From contig JALUTQ010000007.1 in assembly GCA_032718865.1 (NCBI GenBank), positions 2,170,001 to 2,234,000 on the forward strand: a DNA stretch of 64,000 nucleotides, in the 5' to 3' direction. Positions 31,701 to 43,658 of the stretch are shown here, in pieces. The translations under genes were made by a program, and so were the position numbers. The DNA comes from Tilletia caries (Eukaryota; Basidiomycota; Exobasidiomycetes; Tilletiales; Tilletiaceae). Under the pieces are notes generated by a model. That model did no database searches and was not told the origin of the DNA. It saw nothing but the letters and a program-made list of their open reading frames with translations. Positions within the stretch are counted from its first letter, which is position 1. Each line of letters begins with the position of its first letter.

Positions 31701-32325
31701 GTTCCCGCAATGACGGTCGAGTTCTCCTTCTTCGACCCTCTCCGCGCCCGCCTCGACCTCGCCAAGCAGATCGACAACGCAGTCCACCGGGCCGCGAAGG
31801 ACTCACACGACGATGCCTGGCTGAAAAAGATGGCCGAAGACGCGGATATCGACATCGACGATGATGCTGGGGGCGATCACCGGCTCGATTTCGACGATGA
31901 TGGGAATGGGCAGAAGAAGAATAAGGCGAATGCGAGGGCGGCGAAGGTGGGGGGTTTGAAGGAGGAGTTGGACGCTTTGCTGCGTCAGCCTCTTAAGGCG
32001 CGGGGAGTTAGGTACGTTTGCTTATTACGCCTACAAGCTTCGTTCGCGATTATAGGTGCGCCAAGACGCTCAAATTTTCTCGCTCTCTCTCTCTCTCTCT
32101 CTCCTTGTTTCCAACGATAATCCTTCACAGCTTCAAGTACTTGACATCTGGCTCGCGGACGAACTTCGCAGAGGAGGTGATGAACAGCAACCGTGAGTCC
32201 CAAGTTCGCCAGACTGTGATATTGGTCAGAGACTGACGCTCGTGCTGCACGGCCTTCCATTGCCAGGTCGCGACATTGTCACGGACGCACCCAAACTTCT
32301 CACGGCGAGAGGCAAGCAGAAATAG
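28755..32325 (+). CDS. MAK5: DEAD-box RNA helicase Mak5/DDX24
   Basis: Seven exons: 28755-29745, 29824-30509, 30599-30783, 30864-31609, 31693-32011, 32131-32192, 32267-32325, giving 1015 residues. A long Lys/Ala-rich N-terminal arm carries the Mak5-specific block [10 protein letters not shown] and an acidic stretch, then the helicase core: [11 protein letters not shown] (Q motif), AQTGSGKT (I), PTRELAIQV (Ia), [11 protein letters not shown] (Ib), VIDEADRM (II), FSATL (III), [13 protein letters not shown] (IV), [12 protein letters not shown] (V) and [12 protein letters not shown] (VI). The variable insert after the Q motif is typical of Mak5/DDX24. It is a nucleolar ATP-dependent helicase for 60S ribosomal subunit assembly. 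The C-terminus is basic (TARGKQK). The gene model is internally consistent in phase at all six introns. Confidence 0.94.
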
Positions 32326-32862
32326 AGGAAAGCGGTGCTTTCGTATTTTGCGCGGGTACTCGACGGACTGAAAAGCGGGGGTAAAGAGACTCTAGAAGAA
32401 CAGGAAGAAAATGTGCTGTCTTCAACGTGTGGTGGAAAGAAGAGGTATAAATTTGAGCACGAAGCCGCTGGAGAAAAGAGGGGGAAACCCCTCGTGATAT
32501 TGTTGGAAACAAATGGACATAGTTGGAGCGCTTGGGGATTGAGGAAGGATGGGGGCCTGTGACGAGAAATTCAGATTGGAGTACACATGTTATGAGCTCT
32601 GGGAAAGGCAGGTCGGATCTCGCGAGAAGAACAAACAAGGTATGTATCGGCGGCGGCGGGCGGAACGGGGGGAGAAACAGTGTTCTTTGATCGGGTCGTT
32701 AAAATGTGCTTTTGAGGTGTATCGAAGTAAGGCTGGCCGGATCGTGTAGTAATTCGTGAAGTGATCTCTAATGCTGTTGTCGTGAATCTCGTAAAGTGGG
32801 GGGCGATCTCGAGACGGGCGGGCTGGTTCCGACAGCAGTAGTGGGCGAGGAAGTACCCGGGT
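32326..32862. other. Intergenic region between convergent MAK5 and CLIP genes
   Basis: About 540 bases of 3' flank. It is purine-rich on the plus strand at about 32370-32480. No gene is supported. Confidence 0.5.
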
Positions 32863-35800
32863 TTAGAAGACATCTGCGTAGGGGCAGTCTTCGAGCTTGT
32901 GGCCCCTGGAGAGAGGAGAACAATGCACCAACAGTGTCGGTTAGCATGAAATTTCGCAAAAGCACAACCTTGAAGGGCGTCGGGTGGGGACTACTCACCT
33001 TTCGCCACAGTCATCGCAGGCATCATCGCCGTCTTCAAACCCACGGCGGGCCGATCCAGCACTGGCCGGCCGAACAAGGTCATTGTCGCAGTTAACAACC
33101 GAATGACCAGGCATGTTACACAGCACGCAAAAGTTCTCCAGCTCGTCATCATCATCATCATCCTCATCTTCGTCGCAACTGTCGTAGTTGCGCGCGACGG
33201 AGGAGGATAAGGCGAAGGAAGGCTTGCTGCTCGTTGCTGTTGGTGCTGCTGTAGGCGTTGTGGATGGCAGGTCAGAGACCGTTGAAGATGGGGTCGACTG
33301 GGCCGTCGAGTTCGAGAAGGCAAGTCGACCCAACGTGTCCAGGCCGGACGAGTTCGATGCAACAGACGTCTTCCGCAGCCGAAGCGCGTGCGTTTGCGAT
33401 GGCGAGTCCTCCTCCTCCCTCGCCGTGCCCTGCGACTCGGACTCGCTCGCCTTTCGCGAAGGAGTGGACGCCCCCGCCGCCGTGCCAGGTGATTGTTGTG
33501 ACAATGACTTGGCGGAGTCCAATTGAACCCGAAGCTCCTCAATAATCGCATTGGAACGTTCCAAGCGCCGGTCCAATCGCTCATACATCTCCTGCTTCTC
33601 GTCCAGTTTGTAAATCTGCGACTCGACCAAGTGTTCCAGATCCGAGATCTCCTTCGCTTGCGCATCGAGCGTCTGCTTCTGCGCTGTGTCCGTCTGCTTA
33701 TTCGCAGCTTGGAGGCGCGTGATCTCCGCTCGAGCATCCTGTATCTGTTTCTCCAGGGAGGCGGTCTGTTGAGAGAACTCGGTGCGGAGTTGGATCAGGT
33801 CGAAGGCTTGGTTGTCACCAGATTTGAGTGAGACCACATCTTGACGCAACGATTCGAGCGTGAGTGCCGATACTCGAGCCTCCGACTTCGCCTCTTCCAC
33901 TTCCTCCTTGGACTGTTGCTCGAGAAGGCGGAACTGCGACTTGACCTTTGCGTTCTCGTCCGTAAGCTGTTGTCGAAAGAGAGTAAACCAACTTTGTTCT
34001 CGTCAGTTATCGAGCTAGGAAATGAGAAAGCACTTGACCAATCTTCCCCCCCCCCCCCCCCAAGCTTATGACTGACCTGACGAACGAGATAATTGAGCCC
34101 CGACACCTGATTGGCCACCATATGATTGTCCGGCAAATGAAGATCAGCAACCGAGTTCCGACTCGTCCGACTCGCCACGCTGATCATCGACAACGGTCTC
34201 CCATCCTCCTTCCCGCCATACGAATGAATCCCATCACCACCACCATTGCTATGAGCCTGCTGCCCCACAACGGGAGAAAGCGCCCTACGCTCCACAATCG
34301 GCCCATCCGAAAGCTTCTTCGCAGACGCTTTAGCAGCAGCAAGGGACGTCCGCAACCGACGCAGCTCCTCGTCCTTATTGGTGATTTCCTCGCTGTGGAT
34401 CTTGCGCAGCTCGAGCAGCTGGTCCGAGAGCGGCATGTGGGTCCGCTTGAGCATCTCGACTTCCTTGATCCGGTCGTCAATGGTCCGACGCAGACTGCGG
34501 ACCAGAACGGCACTGCCCTCGGTTTCAGGACCACCCCTGGTACCCTGGGCCACCTTTCGCTCAAGCTTAGACGCGAACGTCCATGGCGAACATAAAGGCG
34601 TCAGTTCTCCAGAAAAATCCGTTGGAACGCCCCTGGATACGAAGGCAAGGCAAAGGCAAAACACTCACAGACGCTCGTTCCGCTTCCGCACTACTCAACT
34701 CCCGCCGGACATCCTCAATCAGATCAACCTTCTCCTCCACACTCTTCCGCAACTCCTCCACCATCCGAACAGCTTCCTTCTTCCCGCTCCTCGCCCCATC
34801 CAGCAGCCGGGTAAGCCGCTCGACCTCCGCGTCCGATTTCGCCTTCTCCGCCTCGGCCCGCTTCGCCCGCTCTTGCATGGCCTCGTCTTGCAACGTGGAC
34901 GTCTTGGGTCCCCCGTCGGAGCCTGATTGCGGGGCGGCAAGCCCCGAGCTGCTCAAGAGGTCCGCCCGGAGACGCTCGACTTCCGCCCGTTCCGTCTCGA
35001 GGGCCGTCTTCGATTCTTCAACGACGTCATTAAGATCATCAATGCGCTGCCGAGCCGCACGGGCCTCCTTGTTCACCCGCTCCAAGTCGGACTTGAGCTT
35101 CTTGATCTCCGCCTGCAAGTTGGCCTCCTTCTCCGCCGCACGTTGACTCTTGTTCTGCACGGCCTCGCGATCGGTCTCGGATTGCACATGCGCCAGGGCC
35201 AACTCTTCCTCGAGACTGCCGACTTTCTCCTGGAGGTGGCTCAGCTGCTCCCGCAGACTTTCGTTCTCGATCGTGATGGCCGTCGGCGCCATGTTAGCCG
35301 TGTTGACACCCCGTCCGTTGGCAAGGGAGCGCTCTGCATCCTCGGCCTCGCGCTTGTAGACCAGAGCGTCGCGTTCGGCTTCCACCGCAGCAAGGTCGCG
35401 CAGCGTCTTACGCATGTCTTCGCGGTAGTCGTTCTCAATCTGTTCGCGAAGTTCGCCGCGTAGCTCTTCAGCCTGCGAGTCGAACAGTCTGGGGTTCCGG
35501 AAATGAACGCGCACGACATAAGGGGGGTCAGCGAGGTCTGGGTATGCAAGAAGAAGGGGGGGGAGACAAAAGGGAGGAAAAACTCACTGCAACATCTCCG
35601 TCCCTGCCGCTTTCAAGTCATCAATCTCCCTCTGCAAAGCTTTCACCTCCGACCGATGGTCCGCCTCCACCCTCTTCAGCTTCTCCTCCGCGCGATGCAT
35701 CTCCGCCTCCACGATCCTCACCTTCCCGCTCTCCTCCGCTTTACCCTGATCGCGCTCCTCAATCGCCCGCTTCAGCTCATCCGCAAGCCGGTCCCGCTCG

Positions 35801-38337
35801 CCCAGCTCCGCCTTGAGCGCCTCGACCTCTCGGGGCAACTCCTTCGACGACTCGAGGTCGCGTTTCAGTTGGGCGATGGACTCCTTCAGCTCTCGCTCCC
35901 GGTTCTCCGCATCGCGCTTGCGACGCTCTTCGTCCGCACGGGATAAACGACGTTCCTCCTCCCACTCCTCCTTGTCCTCCTTCACCCGTGCTCGTTCGCT
36001 GTCGAGTGCCGCCCGAAGGACGCGATCCTCCTCCGTCCGCACCGATCGCTCCGTCACAGCCTTCCGTTCCGCCTCAGTGAGAGAAGCAGTCAGTCGCTCG
36101 ATATCCTGTTGCGCCTCTTCGTAGAGCGACAGAGGCACAGACGCCTGAGCGACGAACTCGGAACCGAGTTCAGAAGCAGATGCAGAAGCTAACCGCGACG
36201 AATCGCCAGCTGCGGACAGACGCGAACTCGAACGTGGCGACTCGTCCAAGGCCGAAGAGGCCTGACCCGGCCGCTTCGGGGTAAGATCCATCTCCTCCAG
36301 AAGCCGATGACGCCGGACAAAACTGGTATCCCCCGCCGAATCCCCACCTTTCGACGAAGGCCCCGTGCCCTCGTCCACCGCGGTCATGTACGAGCCCGAG
36401 GTACTGCTTGAGCCCAGCGAGGGCCGCAACGATGGGCGTCTCGTTGGCGAAATGAGAAGCGAGCCGCCGCTTGAGCCCTTCACTGGGGTAAGCGGACCAG
36501 AACCAGCGAGTGCCGAGTGGACGCCGAGCCTGGAAGTGTTGGAGCGTGCTCCGTCGGTACTAGCAGCAGACGCAGGACGCTCGGACCCGTTCCCGTTCCC
36601 GTTCCCGTTCGCATTGGGCCCAGCCCCTTGACCGAGGCCAAGACTGAGCCCGGGCCCAGTGGAGCGGGTCGGACTGCCGGTACCCTGCGCGGCGGAGAAG
36701 GAGCGCACGAGACCGCTGAGCTTGCCCGGGCTCGGTGGTGGAGGCATCGCCTCCGAGTTCTGCGAGAATAAGGACTGCCTCCCTTTCGGTGGACGCGGGG
36801 TAGCATTGATGGAGCCCGAGCTGGAGCTAGCGGCTACCGTTGGCATGCTAACCCGTGCTTTCCGAAGAGCCTCGAGACCGCCCGTGGTCGCCGTGGGAGT
36901 GTTGTTAGAGCCTCCTCCGAGGGAGGGCCGTCCGAGAAGCGTTGCTTTCAGTGGGCTGCTGGGACGACCTTTTGACGGGCTCGCGGGTTTGGACGGGCTT
37001 GTGGGAGGAGCCACGCCTGAAGCGGACGAAGCTGACGTCCGCTGCTTAGCAGCCGATCCACCAAAGACTTCATCCGCGGCCTCCTTACTGGACGAAGACG
37101 TGCTGGTTGAGCCGTTCAGGTCGCGCGCTCGCATACCGAGGAACCGATGCGCGCGACTTCCCACGCTGATCATCTGCTCGGCGCGAGCAGCAGCCTCGGC
37201 GGACGTCTTTGCGCGTCGTTCCGAGTCTGCCTCGACCTGCTCGTCCTCGAGGGTACTACTGGCGCGTGAGGACGCCCGGCTCCTCTGAGAGGCGGACGGC
37301 GGGCGTGGAACAGGGGGAATTCCAGCTGCGCTTGCGCCTGCAGCCGGTGTTGAAGCACGCTGAACGCCGCCGAAGCCGAATGATTTCCTGCCTGAGAAGG
37401 GAAGTTTGCTGCCGGAAACGGAGGCAGCGGAGGCCGAGGGCGTGCGCAGCTTACCGGGGATGCCTGAAGCTGAGGTGGCGGAGGAGGAGGACACGTTGGC
37501 TCCCCTGGTCATATGTCCTGGGGTGCTGAGGGAGGCCTGGGTCACTCCTGTTGTATCGGAGGCAGTGCGCTCATGGTGCCCGGAGGCGCGTGAGGTTGGT
37601 CTGCTGGAAGACTCGGAGCGCTGATAGCTGCTTGCGGTATTGGAGCGCTGTCGGATGTTGGAGCGGACGGGGGTGTACGCGGTTGTTGCGGTGGGCCCGA
37701 TACTGTTGCTGACTCGCGACCGCGGTCGGTCTGCCTGGGAAGCAAAGGAGGCGGAGCGGCTGTGGGAGTTCTGGCTTCCGCTCTGCTGGGAGAGAGCTGA
37801 TTCGGGGCGTGCGACTGCGTCGGTTGCGGGACCCTGGCTGAGCTTGACGACCTTGCTTGCGAGACAGAACATGCCATTATTGGGCTGGGTAGCAAAGTAC
37901 TGCTGGCCCTGGACAGCGCCGTTGTTCTTTCCCTTGCCGAAGCTATCTCCGACGAGTTCGAGGCCGGCGTAGTTGCCTTCCTTGAAGTGGACAGGGCCGA
38001 GGTGACGGAGGACGCCGGTGAAGGTCTCGCCTGTTGTTGTGACGGAGACGAGGTCGCCGATGTCGAGGGTCTGAGGGTGTGAGTGTGCGAGACTGGTGCG
38101 CTTGGGCGTGATGGCAGTGAGGAGAGGAGGATGAGTGGGTAAGGGCGGGGTCGCGAAGCCTGAGGTGTGGGAGGGTGACGGTGAGGATGCAGTGGGAGGC
38201 CCGATGGACTGTCTGAGGGCGATAAGACTCTTGCGTGGTGCGAGTGCGGGCCTGGCGAGTCCGAGGCGCGGTGGTCCTGGCGGTGCTGCGGGTGAGCCCG
38301 ATGCGGAGGAGCCCCCGAGCGAGCTGCGCTGCGACAT
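32863..38337 (-). CDS. CLIP-170-family microtubule plus-end protein
   Basis: Five exons on the minus strand: 38337-35588, 35488-34669, 34565-34077, 33966-32999, 32905-32863, giving 1689 residues. A single CAP-Gly domain lies at about 92-165, with the tubulin-tail-binding motif GKNNGAVQG at 136-144 (the usual GKNDG has N for D). Then come ~500 residues of Ser/Ala/Pro-rich basic linker, ~750 residues of coiled coil, and two C-terminal CCHC zinc knuckles: CVLCNMPGHSVVNC and CDDCGERGHKLEDC. The second knuckle is completed by the small last exon, and the chain ends ...ADVF, recalling the acidic-aromatic end of CLIP-170. The family tracks growing microtubule ends and links them to dynein or cortical sites (Bik1, Tip1, CLIP-170). 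A 16-17 nt C run (about 34046-34062, plus strand) lies in intron 3. Confidence 0.9.
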
Positions 38338-38624
38338 CCTTACTCGCTGTCTCTTCCTCGCTGTCGCTGTCGCTGCCGGTGTCGCTGTCGCTGTCGATGT
38401 CGATGTCGATGTTGAGGTCGTCGGTGTTGGTCGTTGGATGAGGCGGCAGGGAATCTACGAGTAATAGGGTCGCCAGTCACCACGTGGCTCAAAGCGGAGC
38501 ACGTGACCAAAACACACTGCACGCCACGCGACGCGACGCGAAAGGCTCCGAGCACGAGATCAACACCTCCCAAAAATCTCATGTCTGTCTCACACCCTTG
38601 CCCTTGGGAACAACAGCAACAACG
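38338..38624. promoter_or_regulatory. Divergent promoter of CLIP and CHMP7 genes with two CACGTG boxes
   Basis: CACGTG is present at 38481-38486 and 38500-38505, 13 nt apart between starts. A (GTCGCT/GTCGAT)n-like repeat lies at about 38350-38420, probably in the CLIP 5' leader. No TATA box is seen. Confidence 0.5.
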
Positions 38625-40579
38625 ATGGCGACGATGGCAGAAGAGCCAAACTCGACACCGCGCCCTCTGCCACTGCCGCTGACGCTCACGCTCACAGCCT
38701 TCCTCGCCTCCCACCCAGCAGCACAGCCCCCCAAAGCAGTCCTGCCCGCCCTCTACGCCGACCTCGAACCACAACGGGGCTCGAACCCACACGCCTTCGC
38801 CGCCTCCCTCGACAAATGGCACGCCTTACTCGCAGACTCTGTCCTCCTCGCTGTACAACTCGGCAACAACGCATCCCCGGGGGGAACAGATCGACTCGTC
38901 CTCCATGCCGACGACGCCGTTCAGAACAGTTGGTCGATTAGGGGACTTGGGAGGCCGCTTGGGCTGGGCACCGTCATTGCTGATCTCGCAGCCCGTCGCC
39001 AGCTCGTCCGTCTGAACGACTTCCTGACTTCATCTCAGCCTCTCCACTCGCCCGCCGCAGAAACTTCCTCCTCGTCGTCGTCGCCAGCACAGACGCTCGG
39101 GCGACTCGCAGCTCGCATCCTCACAGCTCCGCTCTGGTGGTCCCTGTCTCAGATCGGCATTGGAGGCCCGAGCGCGGCTGACGAGGATTTCGACGGGACT
39201 GGCTTGCGTGGGGAAGGGTCGGCCTTTTGGAAGAAGAACGTCAGGGGGGATTGGGTCCTTTGGCGGAACGTCGAGGTGAGTTTTACCATGCTCCCTTGCG
39301 CGCTGCGCTTGACATACAGACCTTCCTGCTCGCTGACGGGCTTGATATTCTCATTGGAAAAAGCGAATCGCATCTGCTGTGCTGGAAGCACACTATGCAT
39401 CAGCAGCATCGCCCCTAGATCATCTTTATTCTCCAGAACTATTGCGGACGCATCTTCTGCCCAAAGCACAGCGCATCCTTACCGCCTCATCCTCCGCCTC
39501 TTCGCCCACCGGCATCACTCTGAGCGAGCTAGATGTCCGGATCATACTCAAGCATCTCTCCCGAGATCGCAAAGTGGCACTCGTCGATTCTTCAAATGAA
39601 GTAAGTGCACAATTTGTTGGTCAGCTCCATCTGCTGAGTGATTATTCTGATCCGCTTCTTTTCTCTCATCAGGTCATCAAGTTTGCACCCAGTCAGCTAG
39701 CAGCAGGCGCCATCGAGAAGATCTCCGAGACAGACAGGGGCGTAGTGCAGGTCAGAGATGCGCACACCCGTCTAGAACGACAAGTAGCGGAAGTCGAAGC
39801 AAGAATAGCAGAGTGAGTGTTATATATTTCCCAACATCCGAGGGGGGCGACTGATTGGGGCTAGGAGCTGATCGCCTATGCATCTACTTTTAGCCGCGAC
39901 ACGAGAATACGCTCGGCACTGCGAGCCCAACCGAAGCAACTCGCCCAGGCGAAAACATATCTCACCTCGAAGAAGGCCCTTGAGGAACTTCTCAAGCGGA
40001 GACTGGGTGCGCTCGAGACGATGAGCTCTGTCCTGCTCAAGCTGGAACAGGCGAGCGGGGACATCGAGGTACGTACCCATTCACGTTCCCCCTTTTACAT
40101 TTCGCTTTTTGGGAGAACTGACACGAGTTTCGCCTACCACTCAGATCATGCAAGCGTACAACACGTCAACCTCGACGCTCAAGGCTCTCCTCTCGCACCC
40201 TTCGCTCCAGCTCGACAAGGTCGAAGACACGATGGCCGCCCTCTCGGACGCTTTGGCCGACCAAGCCGAGGTCGACGGCGTTATCCGGGCGGGTGGGGAA
40301 GGTGTCGCGGGGGCGGCGGAGATTGATGAGGAGGAGCTCGAGAGGGAGTTGGCGGCGTTGGAGCTGGAGAGTACGAAGGAGCGGGAACAGGAGGAGCAGA
40401 GGGAGAAGGACGGGTCTGAGGCACGGGCACGGGCACCGGCTCAGGAGTTGGCCGATGCTTCGGCTCCGACAGCGCCTGCCCCGTTGCCCCAAGTTGAGCG
40501 GGCGGAGGGCTCTGCTGAGGCTTCAGCTGAGAAGGAGACCGACGGACAGACGCGTACTTCGGAACCTGTCCTGCAATAA
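38625..40579 (+). CDS. CHMP7: CHMP7-like ESCRT-III protein (Snf7 domain)
   Basis: Five exons: 38625-39275, 39364-39600, 39673-39812, 39894-40068, 40145-40579, giving 545 residues. The N-terminal half is a winged-helix-like region containing WSLSQIGIGG and WVLWRNVE. The C-terminal half is a Snf7 helical domain (AKTYLTSKKALEELLKRRLGALETMSSVLLKLEQA) with the Snf7 signature STLKALLSHPSLQLDKVEDTM and an acidic C-terminal helix (DEEELERELAALELE) of MIM type. CHMP7 joins ESCRT-III to the inner nuclear membrane for nuclear envelope sealing; yeast Chm7 is the counterpart. Intron 1 was placed at 39276-39363, ending in GGAAAAAG; the more pyrimidine-rich CATACAG site at 39319 leads to an in-frame stop at 39416-39418. 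ATG 38625 is preferred; 38634 is an alternative. Confidence 0.85.
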
Positions 40580-40852
40580 TCATTCCAGATTCCAGTTCGT
40601 GCTGGCTTGTACAATTTTATCATCTCTGTACCATCAAACCATGTTGTGGATCTTCTTTCGCTCTTGCTCTCATCGAGGTGTCATGAAATATCGGCCGGCC
40701 ATCTCCGAATGATGAGCAAGTCGAGGAAGATGAGGTCCAGCAGGACGACAACGACGAACTTCGTACCAAGACTGCGTGAGTGTGGAGAGGGCGAAACGGA
40801 GCGCATGCATGATGGAAAGGCTGACGACTCCCTCCCTGTATGTACCAGCAGA

Positions 40853-43482
40853 ATGCCGACTGCCTCGACCTCCGCGTCCGCGTCGAGCAGCCCCAACCCA
40901 GCACGCTCCTCCTCACGAACAAGGTCGCGCGAGCACAGCGGGAGCGGAGATGAACTCATCCCACTCCCCGAACTGAACAGATCGCGCACCAGCTTGTCCG
41001 ACAGGAAGAGCGCGGTCGCTGGCTTCAGCGATGAGGAGGACGACGACGACGATGAGGACGATCTGGTTGTGCACGAGTCACAAGGTCTCCTCGCAGATGA
41101 GGACGAGGATGAGGGTCGGAGGAAGGGCAACCCACGAGATCCGAAGAACCCAGCAAGCCATCGCGCCGCCGCTGCCTCGACCCAACGAACACTAGCCATC
41201 AACCGCGCCTGGCGCACCCGACTCGCCCGTCTAACCGCACACAAACACTACCCGTACCTCCGCCTAACCTTCTTCACCCTCCTCACCCTCGGCGCCTGTA
41301 CACTCGCGCTCTTCTCCCTCCGCTCCGCCCTCCACGTAACAACCTCCCACGCGCCCGGCTCGCTATCTTCCTCCTCCCACCCACCGCAGGATGCAAAATT
41401 ACTCGCGAGCACACTGCGCGAGGGCGCGGCGTTGAGTAATGGCACCCATCCGTGGAGACGCACCGTCGTTCTGATCAGTTTGGACGGGGTCAAGCCGGAT
41501 TATGTGCGGGAGTATCGGTTGAAGAATGTGGGGAAGATCGGGTTGGGGGATGCGCTTTTTGATGTTAAGGTGGAGCCGGGAACGGGGGATGAGGAGGAGC
41601 ATGAGGATGAGCATGAGGCGGGCGCGATCATTCCTGGTGGGATCGCTGGTGGGAATCACACGAATGAAGCGGGGGATGGGGATGGGAAGAAATCTGCGCC
41701 GGCGCAAGGGCTGGATCCATTGAATCCCGCCCGTCCCATACCGGGCGTAGCCCCGATCGGACACCTCCTCGCCTCCTCCATGCTCCCCATCCAACCCACC
41801 CTAACCTTCCCAAACCACTGGTCGATCCTAACCGGCCTCTACGCCTCCTCCCACGGCATCATCGCGAACGACTTCCACCTCCAACCAAGCACCGGCTTCA
41901 AGTCCAACAGCAGCTCCACCAACGCAGGTAACACGTCGAGCACCCTCGCTCCGGGCCGACAGTTCTACTACTCCGACCCGGCCCGGTCGTGGAATGCCGC
42001 CTGGTGGGGTGGTCAGCCCATCTGGGCCACAGCCGAGCGGGCGGGTATACCCACCGCCGTGCACATGTGGCCCGGCCCACCCGTAACCTCCGAAGGCGAC
42101 CGCCCACGGTACTTCCGCGAGTACGCCGAGGGGGAGGAGTGGGACGGCAAACCGGAGAACCGAGTCCGGGACGTCCTCTCCTGGCTTGGCAAACCTACCC
42201 TCTCCAGCCCCGACTCGGCTCCGGTGGGCAGTAGTGCGACGACGAGCGAGTCGGACGTCCGACCGCAGTTCATCTGCGTCTACTTCCCGGACGTCGACAA
42301 AGCCGCACACACGCACGGCCCGCAATCGCCCCAAGTCCACCGCGCGCTCGAGAACGTAGATTCCGCACTGGGTCTCTTACGCCAGGGCATCCGAGCGATG
42401 AACGCCGAGCAGCTTGTGGACCTGATCGTCGTTTCTGATCATGGGATGGCAGAGACGTCCGCGCCGGGTGTCGAGAGGGTCGTCTTTCTCGATCGGGTGT
42501 TGGGGAGCGAGCTGTATGCCCAGATCGAGCATATGGACGGGTATCCCTCGCGCGGGATTAGGTTTCGGCGGCCCACTCTTGGAAAAAGGTGGTTCTGGGG
42601 ACTCCTGGGCGGCGGCGGGGCGTCGGAGGAGGAAGTAACTCGAGCGGAGGCAAAGCTGTACGAGCGTGCACGGGAACTACTCCTCAAGGAGCGCGCACGG
42701 CTGACCAAGGCCAGTCTGGGCTGGTCCGGTCCCTTCGAGGTGTATTGGAGGGAGGAGCTGCCGAAGGCGTGGCATTGGAATGCCGAGGGTGGGAATATGG
42801 ATGGGAGGTTGGCGCCGCTTTGGGTTGTTCCTACCGAGGGCTGGGGTTTTACTGATGCGGAGGAGATGAAAAGGTGGGGAGGGGTCTTTAAGCCTAAGGG
42901 GTGAGTTTTGCCCTGCCACATCTCTCGTTCTCTCTATTTACATTTCCCTGGCTAACAAGAAATGTTGGCATCCTTTTATCATCGCCCCCCAGGAACCACG
43001 GCTACCCGCTCTTCGACCCCTCCTCAGCCCACCCAGACCCACTGGCCCTGAAGAGATCCATGCACGCCATCTTCGCAGCCTCAGGAGCGTCCTTCGTGAA
43101 GTCGACCAAGAATCCACGGGTGAAGTTGACGCACCATACCACCAAGCACGTCGGGTGGAACATGCCTGTGCTGGGAGATGGCGCAGCGGGGGAGGGGGTT
43201 GCGTCGCCTGCGCAGGGATTGGGGGCTGTTGGTTCTGGAAATGGGAATGGGACTGGGAATGCAAAGGTGGAGGGGGCGGGGACAGGTGCCGCATTGAGAA
43301 ATTTAGAGGTGTACGATCTCGTCTGTCGGTTGTTGGGTATTCCGCAGGCGAGTCGGGCGCCGCATAATGTGAGTTCCGTCTGCCCCTTCCCTCTGAGACT
43401 CCTGGGTAACTGACCTCTTGCTCTACGTATACCGATTCAGGGGACAGCTAGCTTTTGGGACGACTATGTAGATCGGCCTTGA
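40853..43482 (+). CDS. Type II membrane ENPP-family nucleotide pyrophosphatase/phosphodiesterase
   Basis: Three exons: 40853-42900, 42993-43368, 43441-43482, giving 821 residues. The N-terminus is an acidic, Ser-rich cytosolic arm, followed by a signal anchor at about 137-157 (LRLTFFTLLTLGACTLALFSL). The luminal or extracellular domain is a type I phosphodiesterase of the alkaline phosphatase superfamily: metal ligand in VVLISLDGVKPDY, catalytic Thr in TLTFPNHWSILTG, FPDVDKAAHTHG, VVSDHGMAE and GNHGYPLFDPS. Yeast Npp1/Npp2 are counterparts that hydrolyse nucleoside triphosphates and phosphodiesters outside the cell, helping phosphate scavenging. The ATG at 40853 directly follows an AG after GTACCAGC; a GTGAGT donor near 40779 suggests a 5'-UTR intron. 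Upstream in-frame ATGs (about 40709) remain possible. Confidence 0.9.
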
Positions 43483-43658
43483 GCGACTTTCGTTCGTCCT
43501 CGTATCACGGGATCATGTGTGTTCTCGTCGATTTTGTGTGGATACCAGTGAACGTGAATTCGGGCCCGTGTGAGAGGGAGAAGAGAGGAACAGAAGAGGT
43601 AGAACAAGAGGGCTGAACAGGGAGCAAACAGATCAATAGACGCGTCGTGGTTCATAGT

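Noticed and set aside
39320..39418. Exon of CHMP7 starting after CATACAG at 39319
   Set aside because: It runs into a stop at 39416-39418, and the family block AVLEAHYASAASPLDHLY is in another frame, which needs the 39364 acceptor.
40607..40852. Extension of the ENPP protein to a TTG codon at 40607
   Set aside because: A GTGAGT donor and an AG acceptor bracket most of this segment and the in-frame peptide has no family similarity. ATG 40853 after a 5'-UTR intron is simpler.
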